From positions 182,110 to 246,109 of the forward strand of contig NZ_RWIU01000007.1 in assembly GCF_003944765.1 (NCBI RefSeq): 64,000 nt of DNA, written 5' to 3'. The position numbers were made by a program, and so were the translations under genes. The stretch is from Hymenobacter perfusus. GTDB lineage: Bacteria; Bacteroidota; Bacteroidia; Cytophagales; Hymenobacteraceae. Every line of letters begins with the position of its first letter. The stretch's first letter is position 1. The notes beneath the pieces are model-generated. The model was not told where the DNA came from. It searched no databases and saw only the letters and a list, made by a program, of their open reading frames with translations. Positions 23,868 to 32,019 of this stretch are shown piece by piece.

Positions 23868-24134
23868 TTACCGGACGCGCACGTAGCGGTGGGGCCGGCC
23901 GCCATAGTACGGGCGCGGGGCCGGAGCCACGATAACCGGCCGGGGCCGCACGATAACGGCCGGGGCCGGGCGGTAATAGGCCCGGTGCGGCCGGTAATAC
24001 GGCTGCGGCGGATACGGGCGCGGGCGCACCACCACCGCCGTGGCGGGCGTGGTGGCTACGCAGCCTGTCAGGAACGAGGCCGTGGTTATCAGCAAGGCGG
24101 CCACCAGGGCCGGTAGTTTCAGGAAGCTTTTCAT
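23868..24134 (-). CDS. small Pro/Arg/Tyr-rich lipoprotein
   Basis: An 88-residue lipoprotein. The N-terminus MKSFLKLPALVAALLITTASF leads to a lipobox ending TGC (cysteine near residue 25). The mature part is low-complexity: RPRPYPPQPYYRPHRAYYRP followed by VIVRPRPVIVAPAPRPYYGG. Such Pro/Tyr/Arg-rich small lipoproteins are common in Bacteroidota and are thought to sit in the envelope; no function is known. The ATG at 24134 is chosen because it begins the lipoprotein signal exactly. Confidence 0.65.
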   Translation of the reverse strand: MKSFLKLPALVAALLITTASFLTGCVATTPATAVVVRPRPYPPQPYYRPHRAYYRPAPAVIVRPRPVIVAPAPRPYYGGRPHRYVRVR

Positions 24135-24263
24135 AGTCGGAACGGATAAGGGCCAGTGCCTGGGTAGCACGGCCGGGTTGTGGGTTGGACGCCCGCCAAC
24201 CGCCCAGGTTTAAAAGCCGCGCCGGGTCGCCTACTTTCAGCTGCTGGCTCGGCCCCAAAACAA

Positions 24264-24298
24264 CGCCGGCCCGATTGAGTAAATCAATCGGGCCGGCG
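24264..24298 (-). terminator. terminator of the OmpH-like gene
   Basis: A perfect 15-bp stem (CGCCGGCCCGATTGA pairing with TCAATCGGGCCGGCG), 5-nt loop, followed on the minus strand by TTGTTTTG. It lies 24 bp beyond the stop of the 24322-24981 gene. Confidence 0.75.
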
Positions 24299-24321
24299 CG
24301 AGGAATGGAGTAGGCTAGACG

Positions 24322-24981
24322 CTATTTTTTTGCGCCCCGGTACTCGTCGTTGAGGTGTTTGAGCACCGCGTTGGTAATGTCGAGGTCTTTGCGGCCGTAA
24401 GCAATGGTGCCGCTGGGGGCGGCAATGAGGATGAGACGGTAGCCGTTGCTTTTGCCATACTTCTCAATCTGCTTATTGATGCGCTCCAGCACCTGCTGGG
24501 TCATTTTGGCTTCTTCTTCCTGAGCCTGACGCTGGAGTTTTTCCTGCTCCTGGGCTACTTGCGCCTGCCGCTGCTGCAGTTGCTGCTCGGTGGTGGCGCG
24601 CTGCTCCTGGGTCATGCCCTCGGCTTTCTGCTGGTACTGCTGCACAGCCGTCTGGAAGCCGCGCACCAGCGTCTGGTTCTGGGCTTCCCAACGGCGGGCT
24701 TTGCCCTCGAAGGCCTTGCGCGCATCCTTCATTCCCTGGTAGCCATCCAGCATCTTGCCCGATTCCACGTAGGCTACTTTGTCGGTGTCGGCTACGGCTA
24801 CAATGTCCTCTGTTTCCTCTACTGGGGCGGTGGTGACGGTACCCGTGGAGTCGGTGGTTTGTACCACGGCTACCGGTTTACGGGAGGTAGTGGCGGGTTT
24901 GTTGGCGAAGTGCAGGTAGAACAACACGGCCACGGCCAGGCCCAGCACAACATTGAGGGCCAGTTGAAGAGAGTTTTTCAT
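24322..24981 (-). CDS. OmpH/Skp-like periplasmic protein, membrane-anchored
   Basis: A 219-residue protein. An N-terminal transmembrane segment (LALNVVLGLAVAVLFYLHF) is followed by a Thr/Val-rich linker. The OmpH-type domain opens with KVAYVESGKMLDGYQGMKDARKAFEGKA. A long coiled coil of Gln/Glu follows (about residues 95-165), and the domain closes with the beta element YRLILIAAPSGTIAYGRKDLDITNAVLKHLN. This is the layout of Skp/OmpH chaperones, which guard outer-membrane proteins in the periplasm. Here the protein keeps a membrane anchor instead of a cleaved signal. Function as a chaperone is inferred from the fold. Confidence 0.85.
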   Translation of the reverse strand: MKNSLQLALNVVLGLAVAVLFYLHFANKPATTSRKPVAVVQTTDSTGTVTTAPVEETEDIVAVADTDKVAYVESGKMLDGYQGMKDARKAFEGKARRWEAQNQTLVRGFQTAVQQYQQKAEGMTQEQRATTEQQLQQRQAQVAQEQEKLQRQAQEEEAKMTQQVLERINKQIEKYGKSNGYRLILIAAPSGTIAYGRKDLDITNAVLKHLNDEYRGAKK

Positions 24982-25067
24982 TCAAAAACAGAAATGGAGA
25001 GAAAGGGCCGACGGGCGGCCGGTCAAAGTACGGGAAAGTTGCGCAGATGCCGGAACCGTCCCCTTTT

Positions 25068-26195
25068 CTACCCAATCATTTCCTCCCCCGCTTCCTCATC
25101 TTCCTCAGTTTCCACTTCCGTGGGCTTGGTGGGCTTTTCGTCGAAGGGCACGCCCAGATCGGTGCGGCTCAGGGCCGAGTCAGTGCGGCCCACGTGGACC
25201 AGCGCGTCGCCCTGATTCACGACCGGCATGTGGTTGAGGCCGATGATGTAGCCCGCCACCGGTGACTCCAGCCGCACGGAATGCTCGCCATAAGGGTCGG
25301 CTACGGAACCAAACACCTCTCCTTTCTCGATGTACTGGCCCAGCTTCACGATGCTGCGAAACAGCCCCGCATACTTGGCCCGCAGCCAGGTAGAGCGCAG
25401 GCATACCACCGTGGGCCGGGTGGGCGCCGGAGCTTCGGGCAGCATGCCCAGATGGTGCAGCACTCGCAGCGTACCGGCAATGCCAACATCAATGCCTTCC
25501 TCATCCAGCCGCAGCGACTCACCGGTTTCGTACACGATGATGCGACGGCCTTCCTGCATGGCCGTTTCGCGCAGAGAGCCGGGCCGCAGGCCGGCGTGCA
25601 GCGTGAACGGGGCCGCAAACGCCGCCGCCAGCGCGTCGGTTTCCGCATCCTGGTGCAGCAGGCAGCGCAGTTGCGGCGTATTGGCCCGTACCGCGCCGCC
25701 CGTGTGAAAATCGATGCCATAGTCAATGAGGGGCATGATTTCGCGCATGAAGCGGGCGGCCACGCGGCTGGCCAACGAGCCGCGCGGGTTGCCGGGAAAC
25801 GACCGATTTACATCCTTGCCATCGGGCACTTCCCGAGAGAAGTTCAGAAAACCGTAGATGTTGAGGATGGGAATGGCCAGAATGGTGCCGCGTAAGGGCC
25901 GTAGCATGTCGCGCCGGATCATGCGCCGGATAACCTCAATGCCGTTTACTTCGTCGCCGTGCATGCCGGCCAGCAGCAGCACCGTGGGGCCGGGCGCGTG
26001 GGAGCGGAATACGTGCACCGGAATATCGATGACCGTACCGGAGGGCAACCGGGAAATTACCAGCCGCGTGAGCACCTGCTCGCCGGGGGCGATGGTTAGG
26101 CCGTTCAGGCAAAGCAGATCAGAAGCAGCGGGGGTCAGCAAGGGCAGGCAGCAATTGTGGCCCTGCGCAGCGGGCCCGGTGGCAGAATGATACAC
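25068..26195 (-). CDS. succinylglutamate desuccinylase/aspartoacylase family protein
   Basis: A zinc carboxypeptidase-like hydrolase of the AstE/AspA family. The zinc ligands are in AGMHGDEVNG (HxxE) and DFHTGG (His). The catalytic region includes NRSFPGNPRGSLASRVA, and a C-terminal beta domain carries ESPVAGYIIGLNHMPVVNQGD. The frame is open further upstream to 26387 without coding-like sequence, and no good ATG is present. I use the GTG at 26195, giving 375 residues; a TTG at 26141 (357 residues) is an alternative. It is the third gene of a retropepsin-RimK-AstE cluster, so its substrate may be a glutamylated or amide-linked product of RimK (inference). Confidence 0.8.
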   Translation of the reverse strand: MYHSATGPAAQGHNCCLPLLTPAASDLLCLNGLTIAPGEQVLTRLVISRLPSGTVIDIPVHVFRSHAPGPTVLLLAGMHGDEVNGIEVIRRMIRRDMLRPLRGTILAIPILNIYGFLNFSREVPDGKDVNRSFPGNPRGSLASRVAARFMREIMPLIDYGIDFHTGGAVRANTPQLRCLLHQDAETDALAAAFAAPFTLHAGLRPGSLRETAMQEGRRIIVYETGESLRLDEEGIDVGIAGTLRVLHHLGMLPEAPAPTRPTVVCLRSTWLRAKYAGLFRSIVKLGQYIEKGEVFGSVADPYGEHSVRLESPVAGYIIGLNHMPVVNQGDALVHVGRTDSALSRTDLGVPFDEKPTKPTEVETEEDEEAGEEMIG

Positions 26196-26402
26196 AAGTG
26201 CGCGGCCCTTCGCTACAAGTCCACCCCATCCGGCACGCCCGTTTGGGAAGATACGTCGCTCGGCCGGCCGATGGTAGTCCCGGTCCGGTGGCTGACAACC
26301 GTTGGATCTGGTGCTGCCAACTGAGGTTGCTACGTTGTCGTTCGGACGGCCCGAACGATACCCGGTCCGACTGCTGGCAGCGGCCAAACCGGATGACGTA
26401 GG

Positions 26403-27332
26403 TTAGTCGGGTTGGGTATCGGGCGGCGTGGGGGTCACGGCTTGCTTGACCTTTTTCTTGAGGGCCAGCCCGGCGGTGTAATCAATGATTTTGCCGGCAA
26501 TATCGAGGCCGGTGGCTTTTTCAATGCCTTCTAGGCCGGGCGAGGAGTTCACTTCCAGTACCAATGGGCCGCGCTTGCTCTGCAGCATATCCACGCCGGC
26601 AATGCCCAGGCCCAGGGCCTTGGTGGCCAGCAGAGCGGCGGCCTTTTCGGCGCGGGTGAGCTTCACCAGCGTGCCCGAGCCGCCCCGGTGCAGGTTCGAG
26701 CGGAACTCGCCTTCCTTGCCCTGTCGCTTCATGGCGCCCACTACCTCGCCGTTTACCACGAAGGCCCGCAGATCGGCGCCCTTGCTTTCGGCAATGAACT
26801 CCTGCACAATGATGCGGGCCTTGAGGTTGTGGAACGCCTCAATCACCGACTGGGCCGCCTTTTCCGACTCGGCCAGCACCACGCCCAGGCCCTGGGTACC
26901 TTCCAGCAGCTTGATGATAACGGGCGCCCCGCCCACCTGCTGGATCATCTCGGGTACCTCGTTGGAGTAGTTGGTGAAGGCAGTTTTGGGCATGCCCACG
27001 CCGGCCCGGGCCAGAATCTGCATGGAGCGGAGCTTGTCGCGGCTACGTACAATGGCCTGGCTTTCCACGGCCGTGCGCACCTTCATCATCTCAAACTGCC
27101 GCACCACGGCGCAGCCGTAAAACGTGACGGAAGCCCCGATGCGCGGAATAATGGCGTCGAAGCCTTCCAGCTGCTGGCCCTGATAAATGATACCCGGCTT
27201 GCCTTTTTCCAGCACTAGGTTGCAGTGCAAATGGTCCACCACCACGGCCTCGTGGCCGCGTTGCTCGGCGGCTTCCACCAGCCGCGTGGTGGAGTACAGC
27301 TTCGGCTCGCGCGACAGAATCGCCAATTTCAT
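26403..27332 (-). CDS. rimK: RimK family ATP-grasp alpha-L-glutamate ligase
   Basis: A 309-residue ATP-grasp enzyme. In E. coli RimK adds glutamate residues to the C-terminus of ribosomal protein S6. The N-terminus MKLAILSREPKLYSTTRLVEAAE is that of RimK. ATP-grasp motifs follow in order: PVIIKLLEGTQGLGVVLAES, IIVQEFIAESKGADLRAFVV, and VLEVNSSPGLEGIEKATG with metal-binding Glu/Asn. The usual preceding domain and length agree. It lies between the retropepsin-like protease gene (upstream) and an AstE-family hydrolase (downstream), the known RimK neighbourhood. A TATCTTTG box, a weak -7 candidate, is at 27376-27383 on the minus strand. The true target here could be S6 or another protein. Confidence 0.93.
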   Translation of the reverse strand: MKLAILSREPKLYSTTRLVEAAEQRGHEAVVVDHLHCNLVLEKGKPGIIYQGQQLEGFDAIIPRIGASVTFYGCAVVRQFEMMKVRTAVESQAIVRSRDKLRSMQILARAGVGMPKTAFTNYSNEVPEMIQQVGGAPVIIKLLEGTQGLGVVLAESEKAAQSVIEAFHNLKARIIVQEFIAESKGADLRAFVVNGEVVGAMKRQGKEGEFRSNLHRGGSGTLVKLTRAEKAAALLATKALGLGIAGVDMLQSKRGPLVLEVNSSPGLEGIEKATGLDIAGKIIDYTAGLALKKKVKQAVTPTPPDTQPD

Positions 27333-27410
27333 GGGAGGGTACTTAGGAGAGAAGAATAGGAGCAGAAGCGTGGCTCAAAGATAAGCGGCCCCGGTGGCAC
27401 CCGGCGCGAT

Positions 27411-27872
27411 TCAACGCGCCGCCAGCTGATTTTTATACGAAACATTACGCCTAGACACATCCACCACCAACCTAGCCTGCCGCAGTAACACCCGGCCCAG
27501 CAGCACCGGATAGCGCATATCGGACCGGTCGGAAAGGGAAAACTCGGTTTCGAAATCCTCCCCAAACAGCCGGATACCGGCCCGAATTACGTACCGCTCC
27601 TGCACCTCGCCGTTGGAGGAGCGGATGTCGCGCAGCGTGAACTCCGCGAACTGCATGGGCGAGCCGTCGAAGTTGGGGTGCGAGGGGTCGAGCAGCTGCA
27701 CATGTAGCCGCTGCCGGCCTGCGGCATCGGTTTCTACGTGGATATTGGAGCAGTGAATGGCCCCGGTGTAGGCGCCGGTATCTACCTTGGCCTCCACTCC
27801 CCAGAGCTGAAACTGCGGAAAATCGACCAACTCCCGCCGTCCTACGGTGCGTTTCGGTGCGCGCTGTTTCAT
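27411..27872 (-). CDS. retropepsin-like aspartic protease (Zn_protease family, RimB-like)
   Basis: A 153-residue protein with the retropepsin signature AKVDTGAYTGAIHCSNI, catalytic aspartate at residue 31. It continues through a beta-rich core (EFTLRDIRSSNGEVQERYVI) to MRYPVLLGRVLLRQARLVVDVSR, the second conserved motif of the Zn_protease/COG4067 family. It is first in the RimK cluster. The paired ligase and protease are thought to form a peptide ligation and removal circuit; in other bacteria the protease (RimB) modifies S6. Only one Asp per monomer is visible, as in retropepsins, so a homodimer is expected. Confidence 0.85.
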   Translation of the reverse strand: MKQRAPKRTVGRRELVDFPQFQLWGVEAKVDTGAYTGAIHCSNIHVETDAAGRQRLHVQLLDPSHPNFDGSPMQFAEFTLRDIRSSNGEVQERYVIRAGIRLFGEDFETEFSLSDRSDMRYPVLLGRVLLRQARLVVDVSRRNVSYKNQLAAR

Positions 27873-27879
27873 AGCAAAG

Positions 27880-27989
27880 GTGAAATGGTGAGATAGTGAA
27901 ATGGTGAGTTTGCCGTACTACTAGCGCAATATGCACAGGCAGCGCTAACAGAACGACAAACTCACCATTTCACTATCTCATCACTTCAC
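27880..27989. repeat. inverted repeat, GTGA-rich family (copy 1)
   Basis: Arms at 27880-27912 and 27957-27989 are 33 bp with two mismatches (GTGAAATGGTGAGATAGTG...). The loop contains GGCAGCGCTA, complementary to the GCGCTGCC motif in copy 3. The right arm ends 3 bp from the next gene's stop. Related to copies at 30196 and 56605. Confidence 0.85.
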
Positions 27990-27991
27990 AG

Positions 27992-29113
27992 TTAGCCCTT
28001 GTAGCTGATGCGGTACACGGCGTCGTTCTGGTCGTCACTGACGAGTAGGGAGCCATCGGGGAGCACCAGCAGGCATACGGGGCGGCCCCAGGGCGTCTGG
28101 CCCTGCAGCCAGCCCTCGGCGAAGGTCTGGTAGCTGAGAGCCTGCTTACCGGTGGCATCGAGCTTCACTAGGCTGATGCGGTAGCCCACCTTGCTGCTAC
28201 GGTTCCAGGAGCCATGTTCGGGAATGAGAATCTGGTTGCGGTAGGCCGCCGGAAACTGCTTGCCGGTGTAGAACTTCATGCCCAGAGCCGCCACGTGCGC
28301 GCCCAGCTTGCGGGCGGGCTTCACGTACGTATCCGCCGATTTGCCTTTGCCCAGCTCGGGGTCGGCCACGTCGCCGGCGAAGAAATACGGAAAGCCGAAG
28401 TGCTGGCCTGGGCCGGCGGCGCGGTTCAGCTCATCGGCGGGTAGGTTGTCGCCCAGTTGGTCGCGGCCGTTATCAGTAAACCAAAGGGCCTTATCCTGGG
28501 GGCTCCAGTCGAAGCCCACCGTGTTGCGCACCCCGTAGGCGAAGGTTTCGAGGCCGGAGCCGTCGGGGTTCATGCGGTTGATGGTGGCATAGATGGGCTC
28601 CTCGGGTAGGCAGGTGTTGCAGGGCGCGCCCACCGGCACGTAGAGCTTGCCATCGGGGCCGAAGGCAATGTAGCGGTAGCCGTGCCACTCCTTAGTGGGG
28701 AGTTTGCCATACACCACGGCCGGCTGCGGCTTCTGCTTCAGGCGCTGGGCAATATTGTCGTAGCGCAGAATCCGGTTGATTTCAGCCACGTAGAGGGCCC
28801 CGTTGCGTACGGCCACACCGTTAGGCGCGTTCAGGCCGGTGGCCACCGTCACCACTTCATCGGCGCGGCCGTCCTTGTTGCGGTCGGGCAGGGCGTACAC
28901 TTTGTCGTCTTTAGTGCCCACGTACACGGTGCCATCGGGACCCACGGCCAGCTCCCGGGCGCTCTTCACGTTGCGGGCAAAGTAGCTGATGGTGAAGCCG
29001 GCAGGCAGCTTAATCTTGCTCAGATTTACGTCGGGAGCCGGGGCCGACTTCGGCTCGGGCACGAAGGCGGCCAGCGGAGCCAGCAGCAGCGGAAGGAGAA
29101 GGCGCGTGTTCAT
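27992..29113 (-). CDS. sorbosone dehydrogenase-like PQQ-dependent protein
   Basis: A 373-residue exported protein. A signal peptide (MNTRLLLPLLLAPLAAFVPEP) precedes a six-bladed beta-propeller of the Gdh/sorbosone dehydrogenase type. Recognisable blade phrases are RELAVGPDGTVYVGTKDDKVYAL, GLNAPNGVAVRNGALYVAEINRI, YRYIAFGPDGKLYVPVGAPCN and VGFDWSPQDKALWFTDNGRDQLGD. These belong to soluble PQQ glucose/sorbosone dehydrogenases, acting in the periplasm. Whether PQQ is made in this genome cannot be seen here, so many such proteins may serve another role. No promoter box is evident upstream. Confidence 0.85.
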   Translation of the reverse strand: MNTRLLLPLLLAPLAAFVPEPKSAPAPDVNLSKIKLPAGFTISYFARNVKSARELAVGPDGTVYVGTKDDKVYALPDRNKDGRADEVVTVATGLNAPNGVAVRNGALYVAEINRILRYDNIAQRLKQKPQPAVVYGKLPTKEWHGYRYIAFGPDGKLYVPVGAPCNTCLPEEPIYATINRMNPDGSGLETFAYGVRNTVGFDWSPQDKALWFTDNGRDQLGDNLPADELNRAAGPGQHFGFPYFFAGDVADPELGKGKSADTYVKPARKLGAHVAALGMKFYTGKQFPAAYRNQILIPEHGSWNRSSKVGYRISLVKLDATGKQALSYQTFAEGWLQGQTPWGRPVCLLVLPDGSLLVSDDQNDAVYRISYKG

Positions 29114-29156
29114 ACTGCCACTAACCCGCCCCCGCCCCCGAAGGTTGCGTTCTTTC

Positions 29157-29219
29157 AGTTGCCAGTTGCGCGTTGTGAGTTATCAGACCTGTGCTGACAA
29201 CTACCAACTCACAACTCAT
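29157..29219. repeat. imperfect inverted repeat, TTGTCAGTTG family
   Basis: Arms around 29157-29187 and 29194-29219 share CAGTTG, GTTGTGAGTT and their complements. The right arm covers the stop and last codons of the 2TM gene. Related simple-sequence tracts are at 50514-50566 and 51913-52004. Confidence 0.5.
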
Positions 29220-29496
29220 TCGCCCGCTGGCGGAGCAGTCGTTCATACTCGCGCTCCGAGAGGTTTGCTTTACCGAAGCCGCCGTACACGCCCACGCCGT
29301 TCATGAATACGCCGATTCCCCAGAACACCGTTGCCCACACGGGCCACGGAATACCGTTGGCACTGTGGCGGTCAGTGAGCAGCCAGATGGTCCAGAGCAG
29401 CGCATTCACGGCAAAGTAGGTGAACAGATGCGACTTGAATTTGGCGCGGGCTTTTGCAATGCGCCACAGTTGGGGGTCACGAGCCGGAGTTTCCAT
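29209..29496 (-). CDS. 2TM domain-containing protein
   Basis: A 95-residue membrane protein with two hydrophobic helices (FTYFAVNALLWTIWLL and WPVWATVFWGIGVFMNGVGVY) in the pattern of the 2TM domain. A basic N-terminal helix (LWRIAKARAKFKSHLF) precedes them and a charged tail (SEREYERLLRQRANEL) follows. This small domain is common in Bacteroidota, sometimes fused to LytTR regulators; function unknown. The gene has a well-formed promoter upstream (29528-29556). Its last codons and stop are supplied by a TTGTCAGTTG-type repeat. Confidence 0.85.
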   Translation of the reverse strand: METPARDPQLWRIAKARAKFKSHLFTYFAVNALLWTIWLLTDRHSANGIPWPVWATVFWGIGVFMNGVGVYGGFGKANLSEREYERLLRQRANEL

Positions 29497-29527
29497 GATG
29501 CGGGAGCGTTTAGGTAGTAGGATGAAA

Positions 29528-29556
29528 CAAACCTATGCTTTTCAGGAAGATACCAA
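29528..29556 (-). promoter_or_regulatory. promoter with -33 TTG and -7 TAnnTTTG elements
   Basis: On the minus strand TTG (29556-29554) is followed after 18 bp by TAGGTTTG (29535-29528), matching the Bacteroidota sigma-A consensus. It drives the 2TM gene, whose ATG is 31 bp downstream. Confidence 0.65.
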
Positions 29557-29648
29557 AAACCCGGGTTACCCAAGCAGCCATTTCGCGTACTTGAACCGTC
29601 AAAAAACCCGCCCGAACTGTTTCGGGCCGGACGCATCTGTTTTGCTTT

Positions 29649-30221
29649 ATGTCTGCTCCTCTTCCCGACTGGCGCACCGCCGCCCACCGTTTCGGCCGCG
29701 TACTCCTTTACCGTGGCAACATCACCCACCTCGATACCGACGCCATTGTGAATGCCGCTAACTCCAGCCTGCTGGGCGGCGGCGGTGTGGATGGGGCCAT
29801 CCACCGGGCTGGTGGCCCCGAGATTCTGGAGGCCTGCCGCCGCCTGCGGGCCGGGCACTACGGCCGGGGCCTGGCCACCGGCGAGGCCGTGCTGACCACC
29901 GGCGGCCGGTTGCCGGCCCGCTACGTCATCCATACGGTGGGGCCGGTCTGGAACGGGGGCCACAAGCGGGAGCCGGAGCTGCTGGCCAACTGCTACCGCA
30001 ACTGCCTGCGCCTGGCCGTGGAAAACGGAGCCCGCAGTCTGGCCTTCCCCGGCATCAGCACCGGCATCTACGGCTACCCCAAAGCCCAGGCCGCCGCCAT
30101 TGCCGCGCACGAAGTCCGGCAGTTCTTAGCTCGGCACGAGGATCTGGAAGTCACGTTCGTGGTGTTCGACGAAGAAAGTGAGCAGCTGTACAATGGTGAA
30201 ATTGTGAGTAGTGAGTGGTGA
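29649..30221 (+). CDS. macrodomain protein, O-acetyl-ADP-ribose deacetylase-like (YmdB)
   Basis: A 190-residue macrodomain. The landmarks are ITHLDTDAIVNAANSSLLGGGGVDGAIHRAGG, with the ADP-ribose-binding Asn/Gly-rich loop, then CRRLRAGHYGRGLATGEAVLTTGGRLPARYVIHTVGP and AFPGISTGIYGYP. YmdB hydrolyses O-acetyl-ADP-ribose and binds ADP-ribose; similar enzymes remove ADP-ribose from proteins. The catalytic aspartate candidate is in GVDGAIH. The last residues (about GEIVSSEW) are translated from a GTGA-rich inverted repeat that starts inside the gene, so the natural C-terminus was probably replaced by the repeat. Confidence 0.93.
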   Translation: MSAPLPDWRTAAHRFGRVLLYRGNITHLDTDAIVNAANSSLLGGGGVDGAIHRAGGPEILEACRRLRAGHYGRGLATGEAVLTTGGRLPARYVIHTVGPVWNGGHKREPELLANCYRNCLRLAVENGARSLAFPGISTGIYGYPKAQAAAIAAHEVRQFLARHEDLEVTFVVFDEESEQLYNGEIVSSEW

Positions 30222-30304
30222 GTGGTGAGTTTGACGTAACACTTGCGCGGACCGAACATCAAACTCATCATTTCACTATCTCACCATTTCACCATTTCAC
30301 CACT
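30196..30304. repeat. inverted repeat, GTGA-rich family (copy 2)
   Basis: Arms at about 30196-30233 and 30258-30304 share GGTGAGTTTG and GTGAGTAGTGAG-type sequence with copies 1 and 3 (TCAAACTCAT in the right arm). The left arm includes the stop codon of the macrodomain gene at 30219; the right arm touches the stop of the DUF502 gene at 30304. Confidence 0.75.
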
Positions 30305-30858
30305 TACCCCAGCCGCGAGACGCCGCCGGAGACGATGAACTTCATGACTTCGGAGCTGGGCAGGTCGAGGTAGGTAACGTTCTGGACGGGTACCAGCACC
30401 AACTCGCCCGAGAAGTTATAGGAATGCGGGAAGTAAACGGCCAGCAGGTCGTCGCGGTGGATGGCCTGCATACCGGGCTGGGTGACGAAGCCCATTTTGA
30501 AGGTTTGGTCCGTGGCACTCATCCGCACCAGCACCGGGCGGTTAAACTTCTGGTTGTCGCCCACAAAGGCGTCGAACAGATCCTTGAGGCTGGAGTAGAT
30601 GATGCTTACCAGCGGCGTGCGGTGCAGCAGCCGCTCGGTGATAATCAGGAACGGCCGCACCAGAAACGACTTGGCCACGAAGCCCACGGCCGTTATCAGC
30701 AGCACGGCCACCACCAGCCCCAGGCCCGGCACATCGAAGCTCAGCCCCGCAAACAGCTCATTCAGCCAGCGCAGCAGCGCGTACAGAATGTAAATCGTCA
30801 GCCCGATGGGGGCCACAATCAGAAATCCGCTGAGAAAGTAATTGAGCAGACGCCGCAT
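30304..30858 (-). CDS. DUF502 domain-containing membrane protein
   Basis: A 184-residue membrane protein with two transmembrane helices (YFLSGFLIVAPIGLTIYILYALL and GLGLVVAVLLITAVGFVAK). A conserved cytoplasmic or periplasmic part follows: RPFLIITERLLHRTPLVSIIYSSLKDL and YFPHSYNFSGELVLVPVQNVTYLDLP, both typical of DUF502. Function unknown; the family is widespread in bacteria and plants. The stop codon overlaps the right arm of the GTGA-rich repeat. Confidence 0.9.
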   Translation of the reverse strand: MRRLLNYFLSGFLIVAPIGLTIYILYALLRWLNELFAGLSFDVPGLGLVVAVLLITAVGFVAKSFLVRPFLIITERLLHRTPLVSIIYSSLKDLFDAFVGDNQKFNRPVLVRMSATDQTFKMGFVTQPGMQAIHRDDLLAVYFPHSYNFSGELVLVPVQNVTYLDLPSSEVMKFIVSGGVSRLG

Positions 30859-30907
30859 ATGCTGGAACAGATTAGGGCTGGCAAGTTACAGGAACGGACA
30901 CCATAGA

Positions 30908-30990
30908 AACTGTCATTCCGACGCGGGAGGAATCTGGGTTTACCGTTCTCACAGTTTGACCCAGATTCCTCCCGCGTCGGAATGACAGTT
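30908..30990. repeat. perfect 32-bp inverted repeat (GTCATTCC family)
   Basis: Arms at 30908-30939 and 30959-30990 pair without mismatch (AACTGTCATTCCGACGCGGG...). It lies between ispH (ending 30997) and the start of the DUF502 gene, on whose leader it would form a hairpin. GTCATTCCGA recurs at 13526, 13711 (complement) and 52081. Confidence 0.85.
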
Positions 30991-30996
30991 CTTTAC

Positions 30997-31881
30997 CTAC
31001 GCTACGTGCTCGGCTACTTCCTCAATGCGGTCCTTCACGCGCTGCATCAGCCACATGGGGGTGCTGGTGGCCCCGCAGATGCCAACTGATTCGGCCTCGT
31101 GGAACCACTCATCCTGTAATTCCTCCTCGTTTTCCACGAAGTAGCTGCGCGGGTTGGTTTTGTTGACCACCGAGAACAGCGCTTTGCCGTTGGAGCTTTT
31201 GCGGCCACTCACGAAGATGATAACGTCGTGCTCCACGGCGAATCGGGCCAGGGCTGGCTCCCGGTTGCTCACCTGCCGACAGATGCTGTCGTTGGCATCA
31301 AACGACTCCAGGGAGCCCCCGGCGGCCCGAATCCGGTCCTCCATCACGGCTTTCATGTGGTAGAAGCCGGCGGTGCTCTTGGTGGTCTGGCTGAACAGGG
31401 TCACGGGCCGGGAGAAATCCACCTGATCGAGGTCCTGCTCGGTCATGACGATAATGGCCTGGTTGAGCGTCTGGCCCGCGAGGCCGGTTACCTCAGCGTG
31501 GCCGGGCTGGCCGTATAGCACAATCTGGCCGTTCTGGCGGGTACTGGCGTCGAAAGCGTGCTTCACGCGGTTCTGCAGCTTGAGCACCACGGGGCAGGAG
31601 GCGTCAATCAGCTCGATGTTGTTGCGCAGGGCCAGCTCGTAGGTAGCCGGCGGCTCGCCGTGCGCCCGAATGAGCACCTTGGCGTCGTGCAGCTCCTCCA
31701 GCTGCTCCCGCTCAATGATGCGCAGGCCCAGCGCGTGCAGGCGTTCTACCTCCATGCGGTTGTGCACAATGTCGCCGAGGCAATACAGCGTTTCCTGCTG
31801 GGCCAGTTCGTCTTCGGCCATCTGAATGGCAAACTCAACGCCGAAACAGTAGCCGGAATTCTTATCGATGGTGACGTTCAT
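30997..31881 (-). CDS. ispH: 4-hydroxy-3-methylbut-2-enyl diphosphate reductase
   Basis: A 294-residue iron-sulfur enzyme (LytB). It makes IPP and DMAPP at the end of the non-mevalonate isoprenoid pathway. The three cluster cysteines are at residues 12 (SGYCFGVEFAI), 96 (IDASCPVV) and 201 (DSICRQVSNRE). Catalytic and binding residues are visible too: H40, H74 in RAHGE and H128/E130 in GQPGHAEV, plus SGRKSSNGKALF. Length agrees with the family. It is a housekeeping gene; cmk lies upstream on the same strand. Confidence 0.97.
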   Translation of the reverse strand: MNVTIDKNSGYCFGVEFAIQMAEDELAQQETLYCLGDIVHNRMEVERLHALGLRIIEREQLEELHDAKVLIRAHGEPPATYELALRNNIELIDASCPVVLKLQNRVKHAFDASTRQNGQIVLYGQPGHAEVTGLAGQTLNQAIIVMTEQDLDQVDFSRPVTLFSQTTKSTAGFYHMKAVMEDRIRAAGGSLESFDANDSICRQVSNREPALARFAVEHDVIIFVSGRKSSNGKALFSVVNKTNPRSYFVENEEELQDEWFHEAESVGICGATSTPMWLMQRVKDRIEEVAEHVA

Positions 31882-32019
31882 GAGCTCCTTAATTTAGGGC
31901 AACCCGGCAAGAATCCCTCCCCTACCGTGCGGCCGAGTGCGCCTCTAGCGAATCCTGTGCCTCAACTCTATTAACAACAGCCAAAAGCCGAAATTTTCTT
32001 CCTGCCAGACCGTTGCTGC

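Noticed and set aside
28214..29197. Plus-strand frames opposite the sorbosone dehydrogenase
   Set aside because: Propeller blade motifs are on the minus strand; plus frames carry none.
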